64,000 bases of DNA from a virus. The stretch's first letter is position 1. Each line of letters begins with the position of its first letter. The translations under genes and the position numbers were made by a program. Of this stretch, positions 55,897 to 63,521 are shown in pieces. Location: positions 1 to 64,000 of IMG/VR virus record IMGVR_UViG_3300024255_001771, one strand, 5' to 3'. Below the pieces are notes generated by a model. The model made no database searches and had not been told where the DNA came from. It saw only the letters and a list, made by a program, of their open reading frames with translations.

Positions 55897-56875
55897 TAAA
55901 GGTTTTGACTCAACCACAATTATAGGTCAGCACGACAAAAAAATTAAGCAACAGCTATTATCAAAATGTGGACCAGGCGTTTCATTTATAAATTCTACTT
56001 GGATAGAAAAAGACAATGACCTTAAAGAATTACTTGCATCTAATCCTAAAAAAATAGTTTGTTATAGTGGTCCGGATTGGGAAAACAGAAAATGCAGAAC
56101 AAAAGCAAACGAAGCAATAGATAAGCATCCTAATGTTGTACGCTTTGGAAACTATGATGGAGATCATTATTGGAGTTTTTGGCTAGACTTTATACATGAC
56201 AACTGGTACAAGTATGAAACTGCTGATGTAATGGATATGGAAAATAATGATATTACTAAAGTTTATATGTGTCTAAATAGAAAGCCGCATGAGCATAGAA
56301 TATTTTTAGTAAAGCATTTAATAACAAGAGGTTTACAGGACTGTGGATATCTAAGTTTAGGAAAGTTTGAGAACCCATGGGACTATCATGGACTAGAAGT
56401 TCCGATAACACTTAAAAGTGATGTAGTCAATAAAGAAGGTGACGAAAGCGTAGCAGGTGATGCAGGCGGCATTACAAATGATATTACTAGTTTAGGATTA
56501 CGCAGCAATTGGAATTCTCACTTTCTCAACATTGTCAGCGAAACTACGATACATACTAATGTATTTGTTAGTGAAAAGGTGTTTAAGCCTATTATAGGTA
56601 TGCGTCCGTTTGTTGTGCTAGGTGATGATAACGTTTATAAGATACTTCATAGTTGGGGCATTGATACATTTGACGATTTGTTTGGCACTGGATATAAACA
56701 CCAATGGCATACTGATAGAATTAAATGGATTTGTAATGTAGTACAAAACTTAAAGCAACGCAAAGATTTGAAAGAACTATTAATTAGTTTAAAGCCACGC
56801 TTAGAACATAATGTAAAGATGTTGCAGAGAGCAGCAGTAAAGAATAGACAATTTATAGATAAGGTAAAATTTTAA
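55886..56875 (+). CDS. Fucosyltransferase/exostosin-like glycosyltransferase (paralogue 3)
   Basis: A 329-residue protein. KVYMCLNRKPHEHRIFLVKHL (about 129-149) and the C-terminal NIVSETTIHTNVFVSEKVFK, PIIGMRPFVVLG and HSWGIDTFDDLFG match the blocks of the two preceding paralogues. The stop overlaps the ATG of the sugar dehydrogenase by 1 nt, a direct link between a transferase and an enzyme making an activated uronic-acid-type sugar. Acceptor unknown. Confidence 0.66.
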   Translation: MHYDKGFDSTTIIGQHDKKIKQQLLSKCGPGVSFINSTWIEKDNDLKELLASNPKKIVCYSGPDWENRKCRTKANEAIDKHPNVVRFGNYDGDHYWSFWLDFIHDNWYKYETADVMDMENNDITKVYMCLNRKPHEHRIFLVKHLITRGLQDCGYLSLGKFENPWDYHGLEVPITLKSDVVNKEGDESVAGDAGGITNDITSLGLRSNWNSHFLNIVSETTIHTNVFVSEKVFKPIIGMRPFVVLGDDNVYKILHSWGIDTFDDLFGTGYKHQWHTDRIKWICNVVQNLKQRKDLKELLISLKPRLEHNVKMLQRAAVKNRQFIDKVKF

Positions 56876-58008
56876 TGAATATAGCATTTATTGGGTTAGG
56901 GAAACTTGGACTGCCTTGTGCAGAAGTTATTGCAGAAAAAGGACACAATGTAACTGGATATGATATTGCTAAACGGGGCAATAGTAATGTAGCACAGTTC
57001 CCTACAATCCAAAGTGCAATTAATGGTGCTGATATTGTATTTGTTGCTGTACCAACACCTCATGATCCAGATTACGATGGCAGAGCACCAACAGCACATC
57101 TAGAGCCAAAAGATTTTCAATACGACATTGTTAAAGAAGTAATTGCTGAAGCAAACAAGCATATGACAAAAGATCAATTACTTGTATTAATAAGCACAGT
57201 GTTACCTGGCACAGTGCGTAGAGAGTTTATACCGCTAGTAACTAACACACGCTTTGTATACAATCCTTATTTGATTGCTATGGGAACAGTTGCTTGGGAT
57301 ATGGTTAATCCTGAAATGGTAATGATAGGTACAGAAGATGGTACCGAAACAGGTGATGCAAAACAACTTGTTGATTTTTATAAATCTATAATGGAAAATG
57401 ATCCTCGCTACGTTATTGGTACTTGGGACGAATGTGAATGCATCAAAGTATTCTACAATACCTTTATTAGCACAAAAATTGGACTAGTAAATATGGTACA
57501 AGATGTTGCACAAAAGCAAGGCAACATTAATGTTGATGTTGTGACAGGAGCATTACGTGATAGTACACAGCGTATTATGGGGCCAAGCTATATGAAAGCA
57601 GGAATGGGCGATGGAGGCGCATGTCATCCAAGAGATAATATAGCTTTGCGCTACATGGCAGATAAACTAAATCTAGGCTACGACATATTCGATAGTGTAA
57701 TGAACGCTAGAGAAATACAAGCAAAAAATATGGCTATTGAAATATTAAAGTACGGAAACAAAATACAGTTTAGTAGCGATAGTTACAAACCTGATGTTGA
57801 ATATGTAGACGGTAGTTATAGTTTACTTGTACAACACTATGTAAGAAAACTAGGCGGTTGGGTAGTAAATGAAACTCCTAGTGTTGTTGTTAGAGTACAT
57901 GAAAATGATAAGTTACCAGAAGGTAACTATATTGTATTTGATCCGTGGCGCAGTTACGAAGGATCAAATCAACATGTTTCTTACGGAAATACTAGACATA
58001 TGAAATGA
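56875..58008 (+). CDS. UDP-glucose/GDP-mannose dehydrogenase family protein
   Basis: A 377-residue NAD-dependent nucleotide-sugar 6-dehydrogenase-like protein. It has a Rossmann motif GLGKLG at 7-12, ADIVFVAVPTPHDPD (about 52-66), LISTVLPGT (105-113), a middle helix CIKVFYNTFISTKIGLVN (with K191 and N195) and the catalytic Cys in GGAC250HPRD. This family oxidises UDP-glucose, GDP-mannose or relatives to the uronic acid. The Cys context is G-G-A-C-H-P-R-D instead of the common G-x-x-C-F-P-K-D, and the usual C-terminal domain is shortened. It lies just downstream of three transferase-like genes, so it may feed them with a donor. Which sugar cannot be read from the sequence. Confidence 0.84.
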   Translation: MNIAFIGLGKLGLPCAEVIAEKGHNVTGYDIAKRGNSNVAQFPTIQSAINGADIVFVAVPTPHDPDYDGRAPTAHLEPKDFQYDIVKEVIAEANKHMTKDQLLVLISTVLPGTVRREFIPLVTNTRFVYNPYLIAMGTVAWDMVNPEMVMIGTEDGTETGDAKQLVDFYKSIMENDPRYVIGTWDECECIKVFYNTFISTKIGLVNMVQDVAQKQGNINVDVVTGALRDSTQRIMGPSYMKAGMGDGGACHPRDNIALRYMADKLNLGYDIFDSVMNAREIQAKNMAIEILKYGNKIQFSSDSYKPDVEYVDGSYSLLVQHYVRKLGGWVVNETPSVVVRVHENDKLPEGNYIVFDPWRSYEGSNQHVSYGNTRHMK

Positions 58009-58021
58009 TCTGTGTTATAAT
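57993..58021 (+). promoter_or_regulatory. Internal host-type sigma-70 promoter
   Basis: TAGACA (57993-57998; one mismatch to TTGACA), a 17-nt spacer, then TATAAT (58016-58021). It lies at the end of the dehydrogenase gene in the only sizeable gap of the operon. The next ATG (58027) is just 5 nt after the -10 box, so its transcript would be nearly leaderless. Confidence 0.65.
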
Positions 58022-58026
58022 AAGAT

Positions 58027-59664
58027 ATGTATGATATATTCTATCAACTAAATGACAAAAATGCAGAACAGTATGAAACACTTAAATCTAAATTTCCTAC
58101 TGTAAAAAAGTGCGACGGCTTTAAACAAGCACAAAAAAGAGCCTTTACCAAATTCTTTTGGTACATACCTAGTGACGTAATAGTACTTGACGATTTTGAT
58201 TTTGACTATGTACCTGATGCATGGAGTAATGAATACGTTCATCTTTTTAAAAACGGCGAACATTACGATGGTATTAACTTATTTCCAAAGCGTTTAGAAA
58301 TAAGAGAAAAGGAACTACAGCATAGATTTTTTGTAAACAAAAAAGAAGTTGACATACAAATAAGTGTACCCAAGCAGTACGATTTTTTCTATGTAGACAC
58401 ATTTGAAGAATACGAACGTGCATTTGAACAAACTACTACAGAACTATTTTGGGTAGTAAGCAGAAACTTGACAATTGATCCTAACTTTGATCTTGGATTT
58501 TACTTTAGTCATCATAACAGTTATGATAGGCGAGAAAATCATGCGTTTGTGCATAGTGTTGAAGGCAAAGAATTATATAATGGAGTCTTCCTATGTTCAA
58601 TACATAAGCAGCTTAACAAAAAGCAAGTAGATTACAAGTTTATTGTAAACAGAAAAGAGTGGGAAATAACAGCAAGTGGACCTTGCGAATACGAAAAGTT
58701 TGAAGTTGTTACATATGTAGACTATCTCAAAGCACTAAAGATGAGCAAGACAGAAATGTTTTGGATGGTACCTGAAAGAGTACAAGTTGAAAAGGCATTC
58801 AAATTTGATATGTATTTTTCACATGATAACGAATACGACAGAACAATAAATCACGTGTTCTTAAATGGAGATCACTTTGATGGCATTGTGTTATGCAGTA
58901 AACATAATCCTATTACACAAAAAGAGTTTGACTATAGATTTGTGTCTCAGCGCAAAGAACATGCAACAGTAGCAAGTTATCCTAAAGTTAAAGATTATGA
59001 TATTGTGTTTATAAGTTATAATGAACCTAATGCTGATGAAAACTGGGAAAACTTGAAAGAACGTTTTCCAAGAGCGCAACGTATACACGGAGTCAAAGGC
59101 ATACATCAAGCACACATTGAAGCAGCTAAATTGTGTACTACTGACTTATTTTTTGTTGTAGATGGCGATGCTACGATAGTAGATAGTTTTGATTTCCGTT
59201 ATAAAGGACAAGAAGGCTTTGTACATGTATGGCGTAGTATAAATCCTATAAACGATCTAGTATACGGATACGGCGGCGTAAAGCTATTGCCAAGAGAGCT
59301 TACGCTTAACATGGATACTAGCAAGCCTGATATGACAACTAGTATATCAGAAAAGTTTAAAGCAATGCCAGATATTAGTTGTATAACTAATTTTAATACA
59401 GATCCGTTTAGCACTTGGAAAGGTGCATTTAGAGAATGTTGTAAACTTTCTAGTAAAGTAATTGATAGGCAAAAGAATGAAGAAACAGATGACCGTTTAC
59501 TTACCTGGACGACAGTAGGGAAAGAGCGCCCTTACGGCGAATGGGCTATCAAAGGTGCTAGACAAGGATCTGCTTACGGAACAGCAAGCCAAGGCGATAG
59601 TGAAGCACTTAAAAAAATAAATGACTTTGATTGGCTTCAGGAGAAGTTTAATGAAAACACATGA
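58027..59664 (+). CDS. Multidomain protein: three internal repeats plus glycosyltransferase-like domain
   Basis: A 545-residue protein. Three related units come first: residues about 43-108 (FFWYIPSDVIV...RFFVNKKEV), about 139-212 (LFWVVSRNLTI...YKFIVNRKEW) and about 243-311 (MFWMVPERVQV...YRFVSQRKEH). Each has F-W at its start, a HxF/NHxF middle and a [RK]F-V-x2-[RK]KE end. From about 319 a GT-A-like domain follows (IVFISYNEPNADENW, RIHGVKGIHQAH, FFVVDGDATI), paralogous to the gene at 44203. The repeats may bind a glycan or another protein; I do not know the family. No ribosome site is visible before the ATG. Confidence 0.68.
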   Translation: MYDIFYQLNDKNAEQYETLKSKFPTVKKCDGFKQAQKRAFTKFFWYIPSDVIVLDDFDFDYVPDAWSNEYVHLFKNGEHYDGINLFPKRLEIREKELQHRFFVNKKEVDIQISVPKQYDFFYVDTFEEYERAFEQTTTELFWVVSRNLTIDPNFDLGFYFSHHNSYDRRENHAFVHSVEGKELYNGVFLCSIHKQLNKKQVDYKFIVNRKEWEITASGPCEYEKFEVVTYVDYLKALKMSKTEMFWMVPERVQVEKAFKFDMYFSHDNEYDRTINHVFLNGDHFDGIVLCSKHNPITQKEFDYRFVSQRKEHATVASYPKVKDYDIVFISYNEPNADENWENLKERFPRAQRIHGVKGIHQAHIEAAKLCTTDLFFVVDGDATIVDSFDFRYKGQEGFVHVWRSINPINDLVYGYGGVKLLPRELTLNMDTSKPDMTTSISEKFKAMPDISCITNFNTDPFSTWKGAFRECCKLSSKVIDRQKNEETDDRLLTWTTVGKERPYGEWAIKGARQGSAYGTASQGDSEALKKINDFDWLQEKFNENT

Positions 59665-60565
59665 GTTATTAGATAGGTTTGAACTACTGTATCCTACTAA
59701 CAGCAAATTAGCAGATCTACGTAGAGCATATATTGACCAAGACATTAGCAGTATATTTAGACTAATGCCTAATCATGTATCTGGAGACATTGAAGAACTT
59801 CGTAAAGCAGTGCTAGAACAAAATTTGCATAGTATCTTTAGATTGTGTAACAACGATGATTTAAGGAAACTTGTACTAGAAGACAATACATGGAAACTTT
59901 GGCCCATACTAGATTGTTACGCTGACACTCAATTTATAGCAGCATTCAAAAGTTTTTTTGTTAATGAAACAAATATTTGGGACGATTGTTTTTCTAGAGG
60001 ACAACTAGAAAGTAAATTATGGTTAGTAAAAGAACTTAGAAAACTTAAGGTTGACTTAGGCACAGTATTCTTGTGTGCAGGTTGGTACGCTACACTAGCT
60101 ACAATGTTATTTGAGAGTAACATTAAAGTAGATAAAGTTAGATCTTTCGACATTGATCCTAGCTGTGTAGATATTGCTGAAGTATTTAACAAGCCTTGGT
60201 TTGTAGATCAATGGCGATTTAAAAGTATTACACAAGATATAATGGATATTGATTATAATGAGCATACATGGCAGTATTGGAGTAACGCAAACAATAGAAT
60301 GAGCTATCCAATTACAGATAGTCCTAATACTATTATAAACACAAGTTGCGAACACATAGAAAACTTTTCAGAATGGTATGATCTAATACCAAACGATAAA
60401 TTAGTAGTTCTACAAAGTAATAATTATTATGAAGTAGAAGAACATGTTAATTGTGTTAAAGACATCAAAGAGTTTGGCAACATGGCACGTATGACAGGTC
60501 CGTTATATGCAGGTGAACTAGAACTGCCCAAGTACAAGAGGTTTATGTTAATTGGATATAAATGA
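59651..60565 (+). CDS. Class I SAM-dependent methyltransferase-like protein
   Basis: A 304-residue protein. I chose ATG 59651, preceded by GGAG with 7-nt spacing, over a TTG 30 nt upstream. The N-terminal ~110 residues are helical, with repeat-like DISSIFRLMP and NLHSIFRLCN. A Rossmann-type methyltransferase core begins near 138: TVFLCAGWYATLA as motif I and RSFDIDPSCVDIAE with the acidic residue that binds the SAM ribose. NTIINTSCEHIENF and DKLVVLQSNNYYE are later strands. Target unknown; small molecule, sugar or protein are all possible. It overlaps both neighbours by 14 nt. Confidence 0.7.
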   Translation: MKTHELLDRFELLYPTNSKLADLRRAYIDQDISSIFRLMPNHVSGDIEELRKAVLEQNLHSIFRLCNNDDLRKLVLEDNTWKLWPILDCYADTQFIAAFKSFFVNETNIWDDCFSRGQLESKLWLVKELRKLKVDLGTVFLCAGWYATLATMLFESNIKVDKVRSFDIDPSCVDIAEVFNKPWFVDQWRFKSITQDIMDIDYNEHTWQYWSNANNRMSYPITDSPNTIINTSCEHIENFSEWYDLIPNDKLVVLQSNNYYEVEEHVNCVKDIKEFGNMARMTGPLYAGELELPKYKRFMLIGYK

Positions 60566-60776
60566 ACTAAGTGTAAGAGAACTGCAAACAGAGAGTGCTA
60601 GGGCATTGAGTACAATGCAAGCAACCAATAATAATATTTGGCAGTTCAATAAAGTAGCACATCATAACAGTCAAAACTGGTACAAGGCTGTAATCGAATG
60701 GTATGTTGAACAGTACGGCAACCTGCCTAGTAAAGTTGGTCCTGGTAAAGATGTAAAGTTGATAATGGATGTATAG
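60552..60776 (+). CDS. Small helical protein upstream of a radical SAM gene
   Basis: A 74-residue protein starting at a TTG (60552) with AGAGG about 9 nt upstream. It is predicted mainly helical: ELSVRELQTESARALSTMQA, then WQFNKVAHHNSQNWYKAVIE and a Gly/Lys-rich end GPGKDVKLIMDV. It overlaps the methyltransferase by 14 nt and the radical SAM gene by 8 nt. Its size and place invite a comparison with a RiPP precursor, but there is no leader/core split and no Cys or repeated core, so I do not call it one. Function unknown. Confidence 0.6.
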   Translation: MDINELSVRELQTESARALSTMQATNNNIWQFNKVAHHNSQNWYKAVIEWYVEQYGNLPSKVGPGKDVKLIMDV

Positions 60777-61836
60777 ATACGAAGATATAAAAACAATACA
60801 CCTTGAGGTTACACAAAACTGCCAAGCCAATTGTCCAATGTGTGACCGTAATATGAACGGCGAAGGATTAAATCCGCACATTAATTTAGATGAACTATCA
60901 TTAGACGATTGCAAAAATATTTTTACAAAAGAATTTATTGCACAATTAGATACAATGTATATGTGTGGCAACTTGGGAGATCCTATCGTTGCTAAAGACA
61001 CATTAGAAATATTTCAATATTTTAGATTACACAATCCTAATATGTGGCTAAGTATGAATACAAACGCAGGGGCAAAAAATGAAAAGTGGTGGAGACAGCT
61101 GGCTGAAGTTTTTGGAAGGATGGGCTCCGTCATATTTAGTGTGGACGGTTTGCGTGACACTAATCATTTATATCGCCAAGGAGTTGTATGGGATAACGTA
61201 GAACGCAACATGCGAGCATTTATTGACGCAGGCGGCAGGGCACGTTGGGACTTTCTAATTTTTGAACACAATCAGCATCAAGTAGATGAAGCGGAAGCAC
61301 TTGCTAACGAATGGGGCTGCGAAAAGTTTATGAAGAAAAAGACTGGACGCTTTATTACACAAGATTCAAAAAAGAAAGAATCTCATCAAGCAGTTGATAA
61401 AAAAGGTAATAAAACTTCTAAACTTAAAAAACCAGATGCAAAATATCAAAACAAAGCAATTAGCAAGCAAGAAGTAATTATTAACAAGTACGGCACTATG
61501 GACGCTTACTATGATGCAGCCCCTATCATTTGTAAAGTAAAGAAAGATAATAGCTTATTCATAACAGCAGAGGGCCTAGCGTTACCTTGTTGTTGGACTG
61601 CTGGCCGAATGTATAAATGGTGGCACAAAGATCCTAAAGTAGAACAAATATGGGACTTTATACCTGATATAAGCGCCTTACAAGCACGGAACGGTTTAGA
61701 AGCAGTGTTTGCTACGGGAATATTTGAACGCATACAAGACAGCTGGACAAAGTCTAGTTGCGGTGACGGCAAGTTAAAAGTGTGTGCAATGAAATGCGGC
61801 GCAGAGTTTGATCCGTTTGCAGAACAATTTAAATAA
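60769..61836 (+). CDS. Radical SAM protein, GDP-motif subfamily
   Basis: A 355-residue radical SAM enzyme with C18-Q-A-N-C22-P-M-C25 close to the N-terminus. The strand that usually reads GGEP is CGNLGDP here. A characteristic FSVDGLRDTNHLYRQGVVW (about 124-142) is shared with the genes at 62472 and 63518. The C-terminal third has further Cys: IICKV, ALPCCWTAGR, SSCGDGKLKVCAMKCG, consistent with a SPASM-like auxiliary cluster region. A Lys-rich loop (about 197-230) precedes it. It converges with the nitroreductase-like gene with an 8-nt overlap of the coding ends. Confidence 0.84.
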   Translation: MYRYEDIKTIHLEVTQNCQANCPMCDRNMNGEGLNPHINLDELSLDDCKNIFTKEFIAQLDTMYMCGNLGDPIVAKDTLEIFQYFRLHNPNMWLSMNTNAGAKNEKWWRQLAEVFGRMGSVIFSVDGLRDTNHLYRQGVVWDNVERNMRAFIDAGGRARWDFLIFEHNQHQVDEAEALANEWGCEKFMKKKTGRFITQDSKKKESHQAVDKKGNKTSKLKKPDAKYQNKAISKQEVIINKYGTMDAYYDAAPIICKVKKDNSLFITAEGLALPCCWTAGRMYKWWHKDPKVEQIWDFIPDISALQARNGLEAVFATGIFERIQDSWTKSSCGDGKLKVCAMKCGAEFDPFAEQFK

Positions 61837-62437
61837 TAATTTTAGTCTGAGGTTTCTTTTTAAATTGACCATGGTCAAACTTGTTATTGTCTATATTACT
61901 AAGTAATCCTTCAACAGGATATCCTACACCTAATGCTAATCCTATATCTTTGCCTTTGATTTTGTAATTCCTTAATGCTCTTGCTACCTTATTTTTCTTA
62001 TCTTTTCCACTTTCTAACGGATAAAAACATTTACAAAATCCGGTTCGTAGACCAATATTATTTGCAGCCAATGCCATAGCACCAGCAGCCAAACCAATTT
62101 CTGTCATAGTTGTGTTATTGCCTTGACGCTTTTCTTGACTACGTTTTTTTTCGTCTCTGTCTTGTTTTTCAAAAAATGTAAATACCACCGGAGCTAACAT
62201 TTGTGGATTCTTCACTTGTCTACCGTGCCATCCTTTATTAACAGCACTTGCTGTAAGATATTCAATCATTGTCCTATCAGTAAACGCTACTATTTGAAAG
62301 GATGATAAGTTTTGTTTAGTAGGCATTGTATAACCTACATCAAATAGCCAATCAATTATTTCTTGATCTACAGATTTATCAAGATCCCAATTTCTTTGGC
62401 AATGTTGTGTTTGTTCTATTAAGTCTAACCAATTCAT
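61829..62437 (-). CDS. Nitroreductase-family (FMN-dependent) protein
   Basis: A 202-residue protein in the nitroreductase fold. The N-terminal pattern QHCQRNWDLDKSVDQEIIDW, then YTMPTKQNLSSFQIVAF (about 39-55), corresponds to the R-x-x-R-x-F and P-S-x-x-N-x-Q-x-W FMN-binding blocks. MTEIGLAAGAMALAANNIG and FCKCFY follow, then IGLALGVGYP near the end. Members reduce nitro groups, quinones, enones or dehalogenate substrates using NAD(P)H. I chose the ATG at 62437; the longer frame to 62527 reads through the divergent gene's start. It is the only minus-strand gene among the radical SAM genes. A Lys/Arg-rich insertion (QDRDEKKRSQEKRQGNN) is unusual for the family. Confidence 0.76.
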   Translation of the reverse strand: MNWLDLIEQTQHCQRNWDLDKSVDQEIIDWLFDVGYTMPTKQNLSSFQIVAFTDRTMIEYLTASAVNKGWHGRQVKNPQMLAPVVFTFFEKQDRDEKKRSQEKRQGNNTTMTEIGLAAGAMALAANNIGLRTGFCKCFYPLESGKDKKNKVARALRNYKIKGKDIGLALGVGYPVEGLLSNIDNNKFDHGQFKKKPQTKIII

Positions 62438-62442
62438 ACAAA

Positions 62443-62449
62443 TATTTAT
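62443..62449 (-). promoter_or_regulatory. Possible late promoter motif ATAAATA before the nitroreductase-like gene
   Basis: On the minus strand GATAAATA ends 5 nt before the ATG at 62437. The sequence fits the late motif, but the closeness would place the transcription start at the ATG itself. In AT-rich DNA a chance match is quite possible. Confidence 0.4.
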
Positions 62450-62471
62450 CTTAGAACAAATAAGTACAGTT

Positions 62472-63521
62472 ATGCTTACAATTAATGATGTTAAAAAAAT
62501 TGAACTAGAAATTACCAGCGATTGCAATGCAGCCTGTCCAGGCTGTGCTAGAACAATTCATAATGATTTGCTGAGAATAAACAGTTTTTCACTGCAAGAT
62601 CTGCAGAGAATATTTCCTACTACTAATCATATAGCAGATAAAGAATTTAAATTTTGTGGTGTATTAGGCGATCCAGCAATACATCCTCAGCTTGCTGATA
62701 TGTTAGAATACGTATTACAACATGGCGGGAAAGCAAACATTAGTACAAACGGTGCTGTAGGTACAGCAGACATGTGGCGTAGAATAGGCAAACTAGCAAA
62801 CCAGTATCATCAAAAGTTTTTCATGCAATGGTGTATTGATGGTCATAAAGAAACAAATCATATTTATAGAGTAAACACTAAATGGAGTGTTCTTGAAAGA
62901 AATATAAATGCATTTTGTGAAACAGTTGGAGAATATACTCACAAAGCACAATGGGTCTTTATTGTTTTTGATCATAACGAATACGAACTTGATATAGCAA
63001 AACAACATGCTAAACGTTTAGGATTTAAATTTGCTACTCGCACAGGAATGCGTAACAGTTATCATCAATGGATATCTCATATTGGTAAGAAAAACAATAA
63101 AGAAACAAAAGTAATTACTACTACAGGCAAGAACGAACATAAACGTAAAGATGAAGTTTACAAGTTAGATAAACTAATTGCTAATAACGAAGTTGACAAT
63201 AGTATCATTAATACAATTTCATGTAAGTATGTACACGAAGGTGAAATGTTTATTAATGCACAACAACAAATGTGGCCGTGTTGTTTTTTATGGGATAGCG
63301 CATTTAAAGATATAGACAATATGTCAGAAAAACTTAGTGATTATCCTGACAGCTGGAATAGTTTAAAAACACAATCTATAGAAGAAGTTATGCAACAACC
63401 TTACTATATGAATGTACTTGAGGAAAGCTGGAACCCTAAACACAATAAACATATAGAGCGTTGTATAAGAACATGCGCATACAATAAAGCATATCAAAAC
63501 GAAATAGTAGAACAAAAATGA
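62472..63521 (+). CDS. Radical SAM protein, GDP-motif subfamily
   Basis: A 349-residue enzyme with C18-N-A-A-C22-P-G-C25 and CGVLGDP at the usual GGEP place. WCIDGHKETNHIYRVNTKW (about 117-135) is the shared subfamily block. Late Cys in ISCKYVHEG, MWPCCFLWD and CIRTCAYN suggest an auxiliary cluster. The start lacks a clear ribosome site. It is divergent to the nitroreductase-like gene with 34 nt between them and overlaps the next radical SAM gene by 4 nt (ATGA). It is paralogous to the gene at 60769. Confidence 0.84.
   Translation: MLTINDVKKIELEITSDCNAACPGCARTIHNDLLRINSFSLQDLQRIFPTTNHIADKEFKFCGVLGDPAIHPQLADMLEYVLQHGGKANISTNGAVGTADMWRRIGKLANQYHQKFFMQWCIDGHKETNHIYRVNTKWSVLERNINAFCETVGEYTHKAQWVFIVFDHNEYELDIAKQHAKRLGFKFATRTGMRNSYHQWISHIGKKNNKETKVITTTGKNEHKRKDEVYKLDKLIANNEVDNSIINTISCKYVHEGEMFINAQQQMWPCCFLWDSAFKDIDNMSEKLSDYPDSWNSLKTQSIEEVMQQPYYMNVLEESWNPKHNKHIERCIRTCAYNKAYQNEIVEQK

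Noticed and set aside
60552-60776. 74-residue gene as a RiPP precursor
   Set aside because: No leader/core division, no Cys or repeated core residues and no Gly-Gly-type cleavage site; kept as an unknown small protein.
61829-62527. Longer nitroreductase frame starting at 62527
   Set aside because: The extra N-terminus lies inside the opposite radical SAM gene and reads as hydrophobic filler; the ATG at 62437 begins the recognisable family sequence.
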